Under the pieces are notes generated by a model. That model saw nothing but the letters and a program-made list of their open reading frames with translations. It ran no database searches and had not been told where the DNA came from. The translations under genes were made by a program, and so were the position numbers. 64,000 nucleotides of DNA, from NCBI GenBank assembly GCA_964030785.1, contig OZ034978.1, positions 8,385,453 to 8,449,452 on the forward strand, read 5' to 3'. How positions within the stretch are numbered: position 1 is the first letter of the stretch; each line of letters begins with the position of its first letter. Below are positions 39,501-53,484 of the stretch, piece by piece. This DNA is from Siderastrea siderea. Taxonomy: Eukaryota; Cnidaria; Anthozoa; Scleractinia; Rhizangiidae.

Positions 39501-42500
39501 TGTTATTCTGATAGTTTTCGGTAACTATAATAATTGTAAGCGGATTGCGCCCAGTTTTTGAAAGTTCTGTCCTTCTGTCTTGGAGCCGGTTTTGACCTAT
39601 AAACGTAACAGCCCTCATGATATAGCCCCTCTAACTATTACTTACTGTTAAAAGTCGAACTCTTGCTCTTGTCAAACCAGAAAGAAAATACAAGAAGGAA
39701 AATCTAATCACCAACCTCGTCAAAAACTGCCTTAGCAGCTTCGTAATCCACGATATCTTCATACAAGCGAGGATCTTCAGTGAGCGCATTACGATAATCT
39801 CCAAACAGGGTTGGCTCTCTGCTGACTGTGTCCACATAACTTGTGAAATTCTGTTCAACAAGCTCATTGACGTAGCCCTGAATAAAGTAAAGTAAAATTT
39901 AAAAACTAGTGAGCATTAACTTGTCAAACACGTTCTGTTCTAAGAAGTAATTCTGTGATTGCAAACCTAAAGTGTGACCATTCAAATAGAGTGACTTTAC
40001 TTAACCCGTGAAATAGATACTAAACTATTACGCACTATAAGACACTAATTCCATTGTTTTCTTTTGTTCAACTTTGACTATTAGACACTAATTGTTAGAT
40101 ATTGTTTCACGGGTTAAGTAAAATCACTCTAAAAGTGTTGAGCAGTACCTTCCTGTTAGCGCTGTTTATTATGCTGTACAAGGTGGTTCTAACTTTTGAG
40201 TCTGTGGATAAAATCCTAAAGTGTGACCATTCAAATGAAAGCTATTGAGCAGTACTTTCCTGTGGTACTGTTTATTATGCTGTACAAGGTGATTCTAACT
40301 TTTGAGTCTGTGGATAAAATCCTAAAGTGTGACCATTCAAATGAAAGCTATTGAGCAGTACTTTCCTGTGGTGTTGTTTATTATGCTATACAAGGTGGTT
40401 CTAACTTTTGAGTCTGTGGATAAAATCCTAAAGTGTGACCATTCAAATGAAAGCTATTGAGCAGTACTTTCCTGTGGTACTGTTTATTATGCTGTACAAG
40501 GTGATTCTAACTTTTGAGTCTGTGGATAAAATCCTAAAGTGTGACCATTCAAATGAAAGCTACTGAGCAGTACTTTCCTGTGGTGCTGTTTATTATGCTG
40601 TACAAGGTGGTTCTAACTTTTGAGTCTGTGGGTAAAATCCTGAAGTGTGACCATTCAAATGAAAGCTGTTGAGCAGTACTTTACTGTGGTACTGTTTACT
40701 ATGCTGTACAAGGTGGTTCTAACTTTTGAGTCTGTGGATAAAATCCTGAAGTGTGACCATTCAAATGAAAGCTACTGAGCAGTACTTTCCTGTGGTGCTG
40801 TTTATTGTGCTGTACAAGGTGGCTCTTTTGAGTCTGTGGGTGAAAACCTTTACTGTGGCCATTCAAATGAAAGTTGTTGAGCACTTCTTTGCTAAGATGC
40901 CGTTTATGACGTAGAACAGGTTGGTTCTACCTTTTGAGTTTAGAGATGAAATCCTAAAGCGTGGCCATCTAAATTTAAGCTATTTTGCAGCATTCTTCTG
41001 TGATGTTTGACTTTGACCTTGTGCTTGAATAATTTTGGAAGCAACATTTTAATAGGTAGATAGTAGCCCCTATATAGTGCCTCAATATCACGGGTGTGAC
41101 ATTTAGTCCCAGACATACAAACAAAATACATATATATATATACGCCAATCTTTCCTTTGGCTTTGACCTGTGTTTTCAACGTAGGTCCATATAAGGCACT
41201 GAGCAATGCTTTTCTGTGGTGCTGTTTACTACGCTGTAAAAGGTGGTTCTAACTTTTGAGTCTGTGGATGAAATCCTGAAGTGTGACCATTCAAATGAAA
41301 GCTATAGAGCAGTACTTTCCTGTGGTGATGTTTACTACGCTGTAAAAGGTGGTTCTAACTTTTGAGCCTGTGGATGAAACACCCACGTGTGACATTCAAA
41401 TAAAATCTATTGAGCAGTACTTTCCTTTGATGGTCTTCTTTTTTAACTATTTCCAAGCGGAAATGCAAGAAAGTTTGTACTGTGCCCCTTTAAGGAGCGA
41501 TAAGGGTTTAAGTCTCCCAATGCCATTTCAACTTACACTGACAATCTTCTTATCCCCTGCACTGACCAGACGGTCGTAGAACACTCGGAGACACTCATTC
41601 TTCCACAGTCGGACAAACTGCCCGGGGTTATCAAACCTGTCAGGTGTGCTGAGGCAAAGTCCTTGGGTGACGCGGGATAAATCCCGCAGATTGAAAATGT
41701 AATGGAACTTTGAAGGAGTAGGCGGCAAGTTCTGAATGATCTTGTTGTATAACTCCAGTGTTGCCGATGTGATCTTGGCGACTAGTTCTTTCACTCCTTT
41801 CTTGAAGGGTTCCAGATGGCCGTTAAGAATCGAGAAGTAGATTTTCGTCAACGATTCTTGCGACGGGAAAGTGACGTTGAAAACGCTGAAGAGCGAGATG
41901 AACCGTGGGTCCACTTCATTGCGTCCTCCACCAGGCTGAAAATTACAAAAAATGCAGAGATATTAACAAAAAAAAAGGAAAAAGAAATGAGATCGTTTTT
42001 TGTCTGAATTGTCAACTCAGAAAAAAAATGATAATGACTTAAAACATCTAAGCAAATCTGCAAGCTGCAGTTCAACTCCGAGGGTGTTGAAGGTTGGGGG
42101 AGGTGGGGGGGGGGGGGGGGGGTATAGAGATTTTTGCAAATTCCATTTTCCAATCTGTTTAACTGGTCAAAATTCCATTCCCAATAACAGTTGCAATATC
42201 CCCACTTTACCCTTAAGGACCCCCAAATTTTAAAGGTCAGGATAAAATGGGGAGTACACAAGAGGGCACAAGCCCCTTCCTGTGGACTTCCCATTGTCGT
42301 CAAAACAATCGAGTTGCGGGACCACACGTGGGTCTCTGTTAACCGTCCACGAATTCAAACTGGTTTGAATTGAAGGAACACGTCCCGCCGCGTAGCACTC
42401 TGTAATGAAATTGATGAACATGTAAAGTGTATGTATGAGTGCTAGAAATGAGCAATACTGCCCTACATAATTTCCCCCCGGCCGTAGGCCTGAAAGAAGG

Positions 42501-44820
42501 AATAAATACTGGAATACGATGAAAAAATAAATACTGGAATACGATGAACGTATCTGTTAACCTTTCAAGCCCCAATATCCACATGCATATTCTCCTCACT
42601 GTTCTCCATATATTTCTCATGTTACTAGTTGGGAGAATTTGATGAAACATCAACACAATTCATGTCCGGTGATCATTTCCTTTATTCTCATGACCTGTTG
42701 ATTTGATCAACAGGTGTTACTGTAAGGAGAAATAAGATGCTTATCACTATTGGGGCTTAAAGGGTTAAAGAAACGGTCAGCACTCATCTCCATATTCCAA
42801 AATGACGTGACGTCACACACGAACTCCGAGGCATACTTCGGGTAAGCACTTCGGAAAATGAACATGGCGGACGATAGTAGTCATAGCATATACCGAGACT
42901 GGCAAATCAGAGATCACTTGCAACCAACATCTATTGTTGCATTGGAAAGGTGAAGGTAAGCGATTATCTTTTCTACTTCTCATACATGATGCATTTCCTG
43001 CGTGTGCTAAATGGCTGATTGACTCATTCGTGATCCAGTCGATTTGAAATACGGAATAATGCTTCATACATCAAAAGCCCGAAGTCGATTGACGAACGAA
43101 CCCGAAGATCGGGAATGACGTCACGTCATTTTGGAATATGGAGATGAGTGCTGACCTAAAGAAACCGGAGTGAGTGCGGGCAATGTGGACTGTACTCGAT
43201 CGCACCAACTGTTGAAAGAATGGATACCTGATCCGTTCCTATGGAATAGATTCTAATACATTTAATTTCATGGATAGGGACTTATCCGCGAGCACTGAAT
43301 CATGTTATCTACTCTTTGAACAAGCACAAAACTCTACCTTTCCCATGGCGGCCACAAAGCCGATATCCCTGAAGTTCTTCAAGTTGAGTTCCTTTCCTCT
43401 GTCATACATGCCTCCCTTCTCCAATAGTAGCTTCAGTAATGCGATTGGCTGCTGTGTCCCGTACTCGTCCACCTGCGGCATGTTCATGTCATCCATAAAC
43501 ACGAGCAATCTCTTACCCATGGGGGGACCGTAAGTGTCTTTTGTCCTCTTCTCCACGTTTGCCTCCAGGTTTCTTTGTACATCCATGGACGTCGTTCGAG
43601 AGGAGAAGTTAATGTTAAGCAGAAGCTGTTGGTAATAAAATAGTTGAACGCAAGTTTGGAATAAATAAGATTCAAATATTTGATGTATTGAAATTCTGAA
43701 AAGCCGGTTGGGAGAATTTAATAAAGTATTGTACAAGAAGATTCTAATGTTTGAGTCTATGAGTGAAAGGTTGATAACTCAAATGAAAGCTACCGAGCAG
43801 TACTTTCTTGCGGTACTATTTAACATACTGTACAAGGTAGTGCTAACGCTTTTAGTTGTGGAGGAAACTCTGAGGTTAGCTGCTGAACAGTACTTTTCGG
43901 TGATGATGTTTATTACGCTGAACGAGAATTTCCAAACTTTGAGTTCATGTACGAACCTCTTAAGTGTGATCTCTCAAATAAAAGCCATTAGGTGTTACAG
44001 TATGGTGCTGTTTATTATGCTGTACATAGTGGATCTAAATTTTGAGCCTGTGAACAAATCCTAAAGTTTATCTACTCAATGATAGCCACTGACCAGTACT
44101 TTCCTGTGGTGTTAAATAATAGTTCTAGCTTTTGATTCTGTAGATGAAATTCTAAACTGTAAGCACTCGAGCAGTACTTTTCTCCAGCTGCTTTGGGATA
44201 AAGATTTCACACACATACCGTGGAATCCTTGTCCAAGCCCCTCAGGAAATTTGCCGTGGTAGCGGACTTGGACGTACCAGTCTCTCCCACAAGCACCACA
44301 GGCCTCTTAATACTGACCATCAGCTCCAGCAGCCATGTTGTCCTAACAGTGTCCACAGTGGGAACCAAAATCTCTGAGAACTTCTTCTCAGGGTCGTGGA
44401 CGTACTCCGGGATCACGTCCACCCAGGGAACCCAGACAAGCTTCTTGGAGTCAAAGTAATACTCGAACAACGACGGCTGAGCACTGGGGATCTCACCTGA
44501 AAAAACGAGGAAGAGCCTGTAGAGCCTCAACTAACTACAGTTGTCAGCGTCGGTGATTAGTGTCCCACTTGTAGTAACGCTATAAGTCGAAGCTCAAATA
44601 AAGTTTGTATCATAAGCACTAGAAACTATATAAAATCCTGTGGTGACTGAGTGCTTATAATGACAGGAAGGGAACATACATTATAAGAGACGTCGGATTG
44701 TCTATAAATATGTAATTTTGGAGGGGAGGATGATGGATGATACGACTTACTCTACAGGCCTCTGAAACTAAAAGATCTTGATGTGTTTCAAAGATGCGAA
44801 AAACTACATATATTAAGATA

Positions 44821-44882
<62 letters not shown>

Positions 44883-47800
44883 ATTTATGAATTTAAATAA
44901 AATTTATGAATTTAAGACGATTTCCGCTCAACGTTCGAGCAGTAAGTGCAAAAATTAAGTTACCAAAAAAATACTTGCAGCACTGTCACATTTTGAGAAC
45001 AGATAAGAAGAATTTATCGTTACTTTTGCTCCCAAGCTGACCCCGCGAGAGAAAATTGGATTTGAAGTTATCAATATTTCAATTAAAGACGCTTCATGTC
45101 AGTTCAAAACAAAATGGCGCCCGTTTTTAGCATACTTTTACGAGATTTGAAATTAATTTTCTTGAGAATGCTTGAGAATTTCATCGCGGGGTCACTTGTC
45201 AAGTGAACTAGAGTGAGACATTTCAAATAGAATTTAAAATGTTACCGTGCTATGAGTAGTTTTTTGGTAAATATTTTTTGCACTTATTGCTCGAACGTTG
45301 AGCGGAATCCGTCTTAGATAAAAATTCAGTGTTAAAAATGGGGCTCATTTTGAACTTTGAACGAGTCATCTCAATACTGCAAGTTTCAGACAGAAAATAG
45401 AAGGGATTTCTTAAAAAGCATCGCTTTTAGTGTACCTTTAAAACAAATGAATTCTTACCTGGTCCAACAACAGAACCCTCTGCAGGATTCTGAGGCAGCG
45501 ATGCAATTCTCTTGACAAATCCATCGAACACAGTCCGCCCACCCTCGAGCAGGCCGCCCCCTAAAGACCAGGTCAATGCAGATACGAATATTGCCTCTGT
45601 TGTCTCGGAACCAAGGAAGTTAGCGTTTTCTGCAGGAGGGAGCAGCGCATCCAGCATCTGAGACAATTGCACGACCTGATGATTGTAAAATAAATGGCAT
45701 CAGTGGTGACATCATGTTGTAACTCAACCACCGCCAGGTTAAAAAAAATGAAATACTTTCTGAGATGTCTGCAATTGTAGTCTTGGTTTAAAGCATTTCA
45801 TACCTCCCTCTGTGATTAGTAAATAAACGTTACGAAATTTGATTTGATTTTCTTTTACAAAGGGAAGTAGGCCAGTTTATGCAATTTTAGCACAGATTTT
45901 AAGTGCAAGCTCAAAACGTGAACTATTTTCGGTGCGTCATTTAACTGCAATTTGATTACGATATTGATGCGACGGGAGCAGTTTGTTTTCCTAGCACAGA
46001 CATGAAGCTTGAAGATCCGAAGATTCATAAGCGAGATGTAACATGGACTTTTCCATTCCTCTACCCCAAGACGGGTTTAACCTCCTCTAATCCCATTCAA
46101 GAACATAAAATTTAAACACGAGACAGTTTCAGAGACACTTCATTTCCTTCACCTACCATGTTCAGATTTGTTAGCGGGATAATCGTCTTTAGCTTTTTCC
46201 CCATTTTTCCCTCAATGATCCCCTCAAGTATAAGGTCAATGCAGGGAGGCACGTATTTCTCAAACAACCTGTTCAGTTCCTCTCTCTCCTTGTCGCTCCC
46301 ACGAGCGTTACACCACTTCTGCCAGTAAGGGTTGTAGCCCAGATTCTTGGGGTCGACGTACACCATACCGCAACGTGACACGGTAGCGGGAGAAGCGTAG
46401 CGAAGATCAGCAACCTAAGGAAATAGTTTAAACCTTTCAGGCTATGTCATTCAGGGCCCCGTTGTTCAAAGCAGGGTTAAGCTAACCATCAACTTTGAAT
46501 TTAGTTTTATAGGTTAATAGTGTGGATTCCTGCAAATATTATTTTCGCTTTGCAATTTGACTTAGGCTGCCTTCAAATTCTTGTTTAAAATTAGCACTGG
46601 AAACGCTTTCAAACAATACAAAAAGAAACCTCCTTCAACATTTAATCTGGGGTTAGCGTTAATCAAATTTCCGAGAACCCGGGCCATGATGTCAACAACA
46701 GCCCTTTCCAGTAATACTATCACCCAGACTACCCCTCTAGACAGACTACTGAAACTCCTGGTTCACCCATTTTCTACGTCGCGTGTTCGTATGCAGAATT
46801 CTCTCTGAGTGTTTTCTGTTATCAGCCTTACAGTTGACAATTCGCTACCTTCTGCCAGTGGGAGAATTTTGTTAAAACACTCCTTCTTAACAAAGCCTCG
46901 TCGTTAACATGACCTGCTTGCTTGACACGATAAATAGGAAGGGCAGAAACATCCATGCGCACTGGCAAATGGAGGGGAAATTGAGAGAGAGAGAGTTGAC
47001 ATTTAAAAGGGATCTTCAGATCGGACTGTGAGTACGAGATTGGGTGCAGGCTGTAGGCTCATAATAGTCTAAAGCCTAGGAAATGGAACTGAAAGTCGCA
47101 CTTGTACTCAATGTCGTACTCGTAGTCAAAAGGACCATGTTAACCGGATCAAGGGGAGCGCACGCACATGTGTGTGTAGGGGGGGGGGGGGGGGAGGGAG
47201 TGTATTTTCGTTGTACTATCCGCTACGTCAAAAAGCTATGCATGCCAGTGAAGAAAAGTAGAAGCCTAAACGTTACCAGGGGTTGAAATACGCCCCCACT
47301 TGGGTAACTTAAATTAAAACTCTTAAGTCAGTGAAGGCGCATTTTTGGGACGTATTCCTAGTATTTAGAAAGAAATAGACTGAAAACCCTCACGGCTCAA
47401 AGCGTTTGAATTTTGCATTATTTCATTTTTATTTTTGTCTCTAGCATCGTGAAAGTAGCAAAAATTACTACTCCTAAGAATGAGAAACAATAATAAAACT
47501 TCACATCATACCTCAAACAACAGAGCACAGTGTTTTTGCAGTCGAATTCTCTCACCATTCGCCAGCGTCAACAACCTGTTATCGTCCATGACAGAATTCA
47601 TGTTCTCAACCCACAAAGCGTCCACGTCGCCGTCAAACACAATGTACTTGCGCTCGTTCTTGTCAGTTGGTTTATTGATCTCACGGAAGATGCAGGATAA
47701 TAAGCCATCAGTCCAGTCTCTTGTCACTGGGTCCAGAGTACCGTACAGCTCAATTACTGTACACGCCTTGGCGTTCATAACGTACAGTTTGGTGGCGATA

Positions 47801-48144
47801 CCCAGGCTGAAGGAGTCAAAGAAAATTTGGATTTATTAACTGAGTTGATGAGCTAGATTAGCCAGCTTATAAAAACCAAAAGCACACGTTTCAAACGTTA
47901 GCCCTTTGTCAGGATTCGCTCTGACGAAGGGCTAACATGTCAGCTTTTGAATTTCTTTAAGGTACCCAATTTACCGGGCGATGTCGCAGCTCTTACAAGG
48001 TCTTCTCTGATTTAGTGAGAAAACAATACTCCAAACAACAAAACAATGGACCCTAGCCCCGAAAACAATAGAGCAGCGTGATACCAAGGTCCAATGAAAT
48101 TAGTATATGTAATCGCATGAGGCCGAGTAGAATTAAGGAAAAAT

Positions 48145-48187
<43 letters not shown>

Positions 48188-51100
48188 AGTAGCGACGAGG
48201 GAAATTTGTGAAAACTTTGAAAATACAAGTGAAAATCTATCCTTAATTCTACGAGGACTCACTGCGATTACTTGTTTATAACACAGAGGGCAAGATTTTC
48301 TGAAAACTTTTCATGCACATCAAAACACAATCCGCAGTCGGGCCCTCAGAATAAACAATTCTCCACACAAGCAGTTTATATAACTGCTGCTCAGCCTCCA
48401 AAACAAAAGAAATAACTGTCTTTTATGCATATGTTCACCTTTTGAGATAAATACAGTGCTAGTTCATTGACAAACTCACACTCAAAACTGAAACTATTTA
48501 AGACTTAAATTTATTTTACCTGAGTTGCGAAGCGACCTCTCGCTCGCTGAATTAACCAAGGTTTTCGGTAGTTTTAAAACAAATAACCATTTGTTGTTTC
48601 CCTTAAAACATTCAGGTTCACCTTCTGGGATTTCTCTTCGAGCTATCACTCGATTTCCATACCATTCTTGCCAACCAACTCGGTTAAATTTAAACTCTGA
48701 AACGATATTCTTGTGTTAAACAACTCAAAATCCAACTCAAACTCTACTTTTCGTTTCAAGACGCTTACAAAATGCAAATGGCGCGCTCTCGCGCTCAGCC
48801 AATCAAATGCAAGTATTTTTGGCGCTTGGCCAATCAGGAGTCAGTAATTTTGCCCTCGTTGGACAGAAAATTAAGAAAAAATACCCTCTGTCTCAACCAA
48901 TCAGCAATCAGTAATTTTGCCCTCTATGTTATAAGAGGTTGTTAAGAGCTGCGGGGCTACTCAATTTACCCTATCAACTCGGCTGACAAATCTCAATTTC
49001 TGTGTTTCACTTCCCCACCGAAGCAGCACAGTGTCTTTTTAGAAAATAACCCCTATAATCATTCGAAGAAGACAAAGACACATCAACCCTTTAAGCCTTA
49101 ACATTGACGAAAATGAAATTTCTCTTTACATTATCAATACTTGTTCAGACATTCAAGTGTTGAGAATAAAGAAAGTGATCATTAAGCATAAGACGTCTTG
49201 ATATTTAGAAAACGTCTCCTTACCAGTTCCATTAGAAATGTATGGAGAATAGTAAGGAGAATATGTATTTTTATATCAGGGCTTAAAGGATTAAAACACC
49301 ATCAGAATGTACAATGTGGGATCAGTCCTTAATGAGGGGATGTTTTGGAATTTTTATAAATTTGTAGCTTTAGAAATCTTTTTTACTACTCTACGCTTTT
49401 TTACTGTAAACCGTTTCTAGCCCCTCGATTTTCTCAGAAGATCTAGCAGTGTGCGAGTTCACCTGAGGAATTTCTCAAAAACTTTGTAATGGAATAAAAT
49501 CATGGAGTTTATTTCAAAACATATGGCACCTATCACTTTTTGTACAACACCAGGCGAAGCGGTTTTGGACAAAAGTCTCCAACATTGAGAAAGGAAAGTG
49601 CCTTCTTTTATTTTACTTAAAAAGTGGTTCTAATTCTTACCGTGTCTGTGCCTGCGCCAAGGTGTTGATGACGACAGTTTTTCCACCTCCAGTGGGACCA
49701 ACAATCATGGTTGTGTGACGCGTCAGCATGGTCTCGTACATCTGAACAACTTTATCGGCCTGTCACGCAATCACGAAGAAAATTGATCACTCAACAGTCA
49801 GACCTTGAAACAGTTTATTTGCACTGTATACTGCCTTACTACTTGCAAAGCTTTTACTATGCTCTACAATTCAATGTGGCTGTAACTGATGTGTCTGTAG
49901 GTGAAATCCTGAAGTATGACCATCCAAATGAAATCTACTGGGCAGTACTTTGCTGCGCTTCTCCATTTCATGTTGTACAAAATCGATACAAAAAGGTTCT
50001 TGTTTTTGAGTCTCTGGTTAAAATCCTTAAGTGCGACCATTAAAATGGCTTTCCTACTTTCCATACTTTCATGTGAAACTACTATTTTTTGAAATTTTAC
50101 AACATGAGTACTGAGAACTTTTCCCTGACTTCAGCTCGAGCAGTCTTAGGAGTAAAGAGGGTTAAGCTGCGAGAGTGTCGTAAGACACAGTATGCCACAA
50201 CGTATCCAGTATCTTCTCAGCGTCAACGAATTTTTGCCACCAAACTGGAAAGAACTGCTCAACGAAAGCATAAAACTGGCCCCTTCTTTTGTCGAGGTTG
50301 GAGGTTGTCGAGGTCCAGGTTGGAGGTTGAAGTTTAAATTTACGTCCACAACGAAACAAAAATTCATAAAATGACTACACAACACACGTGCACTTTTGTT
50401 ATACCTGATGTGGAAGTAGCACATATTTGTTGTCTTGTAAAACCCCCTCCACTGCGTCATTGAAATTTGGATAGCGGACCCTTGGACAGTCGAGGCCTGG
50501 GAACAAGTCAGCTATAAGGCCGAGGAAGAGAGGTACGTCTTCAAACACGAACTTGGGCAAGTTCATGTCACGCAACGCTCGCATTAGCACTACATCCTGA
50601 AGGGAGAAGTAATAAAGAATTGCCTTTTTAGTAGATTCATGTCATGCAATGCAGAGATCATAATAACACTACCTTGTTATAAGCTAATCAAATCTAATCA
50701 AAGAAGTATGCAGGGTGACTAAATAGGGTCTTTCTTGTCTTTCTTGTCCTGTGACCGAATTATTTTTAAAATTTACGATCTCTTTTTCTGAAATAAGGTA
50801 TTATGTTTTGCCTGTTGTTCTGAAATATGGTACAGTGAACAATCTTACAGATCTACCTACAGTTAACTTGGTGCCAGGGTAAGTAATATCCATAAGAAAA
50901 GTCTCTAATAAGTACACAAATTAAGACTGTCCATTTGGTGTTGTGAAGTGTTTCGAATATATTTTCGACTGAAAAGAGGAACGACTTCAGGGATTAGAAC
51001 TAGAATAGGGTTTGAAAATTCACACATTTTTTCTGATACAGGGTTCTGATTTCAGTTCTGGGAGTCACAAGCTTACCCAACATTCCAATGGAACCCCACC

Positions 51101-53426
51101 GAGCCCACAGACCAGCTGGAACATTGTTTCACAGTCAATTTCTCTGCGGTCCAGATTTCTTCATGAATATTTTAAAACGAGCTGCCTTTGTAATAGATTT
51201 GTCCAAAGAACATACAACTATCTCCTTTAAAATGACGTCGATTACTACGCGTTGCCTTGTGAAAATTGATTGAAAACAAGGGGAGAAAATAAACCATCAG
51301 GCATGCGGTTATTTCAGCAGTCTGTGGATAGTTTCCTCTAAAAACAGCCACAAGAGATATTGTTAGATGGTGTCTCCAGTCTTGATGGACGCCACAAATA
51401 TTCGATTTTTAAATTATCCGGACTATTTACGGGAATCTACTCTTGGAGAGTCAAGATAATCGGGGTTTGATTGCAATAACTGTTAGGAGACAGACGTAGA
51501 ACCATTCCCAACTGAACTAATTTATCGACTGACCTCATTCAAATCAGGAGAACCTCTCTTCAATTCTCCTGCCATCACCAACACGGCCTTCAATGCACGA
51601 AGTCCAAAATCGTAGTGAGATTGCTTTGAGAGCTGCCCTGACGCCAGCTTGTACAATACTGTCATTTTCTTGGCAAGAACCTACAAAATCAACAAGACAA
51701 CAAGCAGTTTAAACTTCACGATGGTCACTTTTTGTGAGTGTAGGTGAGCTAGTTGAGTTGGATATAAATTTATGTACGAGAGTTACTGCAATGAAAGTTT
51801 TTTTGAGTGTTTGTGTGGCTTAATAAAGCCATACGTTGGAATTTTGGATGTTCGTTTGTCTACTTGATATTTTTTTCAGTAGAAATCTCTCTCCTGGATG
51901 GTAAATTAACTTCTCGTAATCCAGGGATAGTGGGTATATAATAATACAAGAAAAAAAAGAAAGAAAACACAAGAGAAGGTAACTGTTCCCTGCCTTTTTA
52001 AACTCTAGGTGACATGCGACTATTTTTCCAGCATTTAGAGGGTAACCTCTCCACTAGTAGGTTGCAAACTACTCCCCTGTTCAGGTGAACTTTGGGCTAA
52101 TCACACACTCCTACCCCCAAACAAAAAGACTTCATTTAAGAGGCTAGAGGAGAGCTAATATCCTGACAGCAGGGGGCCAATGAAAGAACGCGATTGCTAA
52201 TATTCGAATGGAATCCATATCATAAATGCATAATATTGTGACAAAAATTACCTTTGCCATTAAGAATCCTTCAGAGAAAAGCATGATCTCGCAGATTTGT
52301 TGTAAGTCAGGTACAATACACACTACTGGTCTGAAAAGAGCTTTCACGCTTTCAGGGAGCTCAGTACGGCCTGCATAACCAGGGTTCATTGTGATAAAAA
52401 TTCCCATGCGACCATCCAGTGCTATCTCGGTACCTTCAAACTGTTAAGGGTAAATAAAAAACACATTAGGAACCACTGCAACGAGGTGTATGTAGACAGG
52501 ATCAAAGGGGCGGGAACAGGCATCGCAACCCATAGGTCCACGATCACGAGTTCTTTTCCGGAATCATAATTCCGGCTGTGCTTAATTCATCCTACAGAGC
52601 GGTTTTCAATTGAGTGTCGAAAGCAATCGTGTTTGCTCTGGTTTTGCTTGATAACGCTCTGTGATTGGTTAAAGCAACTCGCGCCACTTTCTCGGCCAAT
52701 CAGAAGTTAAAAAACAATCATGACTTGTTCGCACACGTTTGCCCGCGCTCGGCGTCTGTTACATTTATATGCTTCAGATTCTGATTGGGCAATTCATGTT
52801 TATAGTAGCTGGCTAGAGTACTTGCTTTAGTTTTGGTTCTACGACACTCAATTCAAAAGCGCTCTAAAGTTGGTTTTACCATTTGACTGTGTGGACGTTA
52901 TCCTAAAGTGGCAGAGTCCGTTCAGTTGAAAGCTTTTGAGCAGTACTTTCCTGTAGCACTGTTTGTTATGATATAAAATGCGCTTCTGACTTTTGAGTCT
53001 GTAGATGAAATTCTAAAGTGTGATCGTTCAAGTGAAAGCTACTGAGCAGTACTTTCTTGTGGTGCTGTTTATCATGCTGTAAAAGGTGGCTCTAACTTTT
53101 GAGTCTGTGGATGAAATCCTAAAGTGAGATCATTCAAATGAAAGCTACTGAGCAGTACGTTCCATTGGTGTTGTTCATATTGTCACCTTTTTGTACAAAC
53201 ATTTTCAAGACTTTGTCAAACTACTACATATTTACCTGAAGTCTCTTTAAATGGTTGCTGAGTGAGTTTTGCAGTGTTTTTATTTGAGTGGAGATAACTG
53301 ACAGCACAGAAACGTCAATACGGTTAAACTCATCAAAACAACCCCAGGCTCCACACTGCGCCAAACCCGAGAAGATCTTGCCGATGGACTGGAGACGAAA
53401 AAACAAAAGTATCAGAATCATGAATG

Positions 53427-53484
<58 letters not shown>

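Noticed and set aside
39631..39867. 78-residue minus-strand ORF as a dynein exon
   Set aside because: Wrong frame; the real exon 39716-39877 reads GYVNELVEQ in another frame with proper splice sites.
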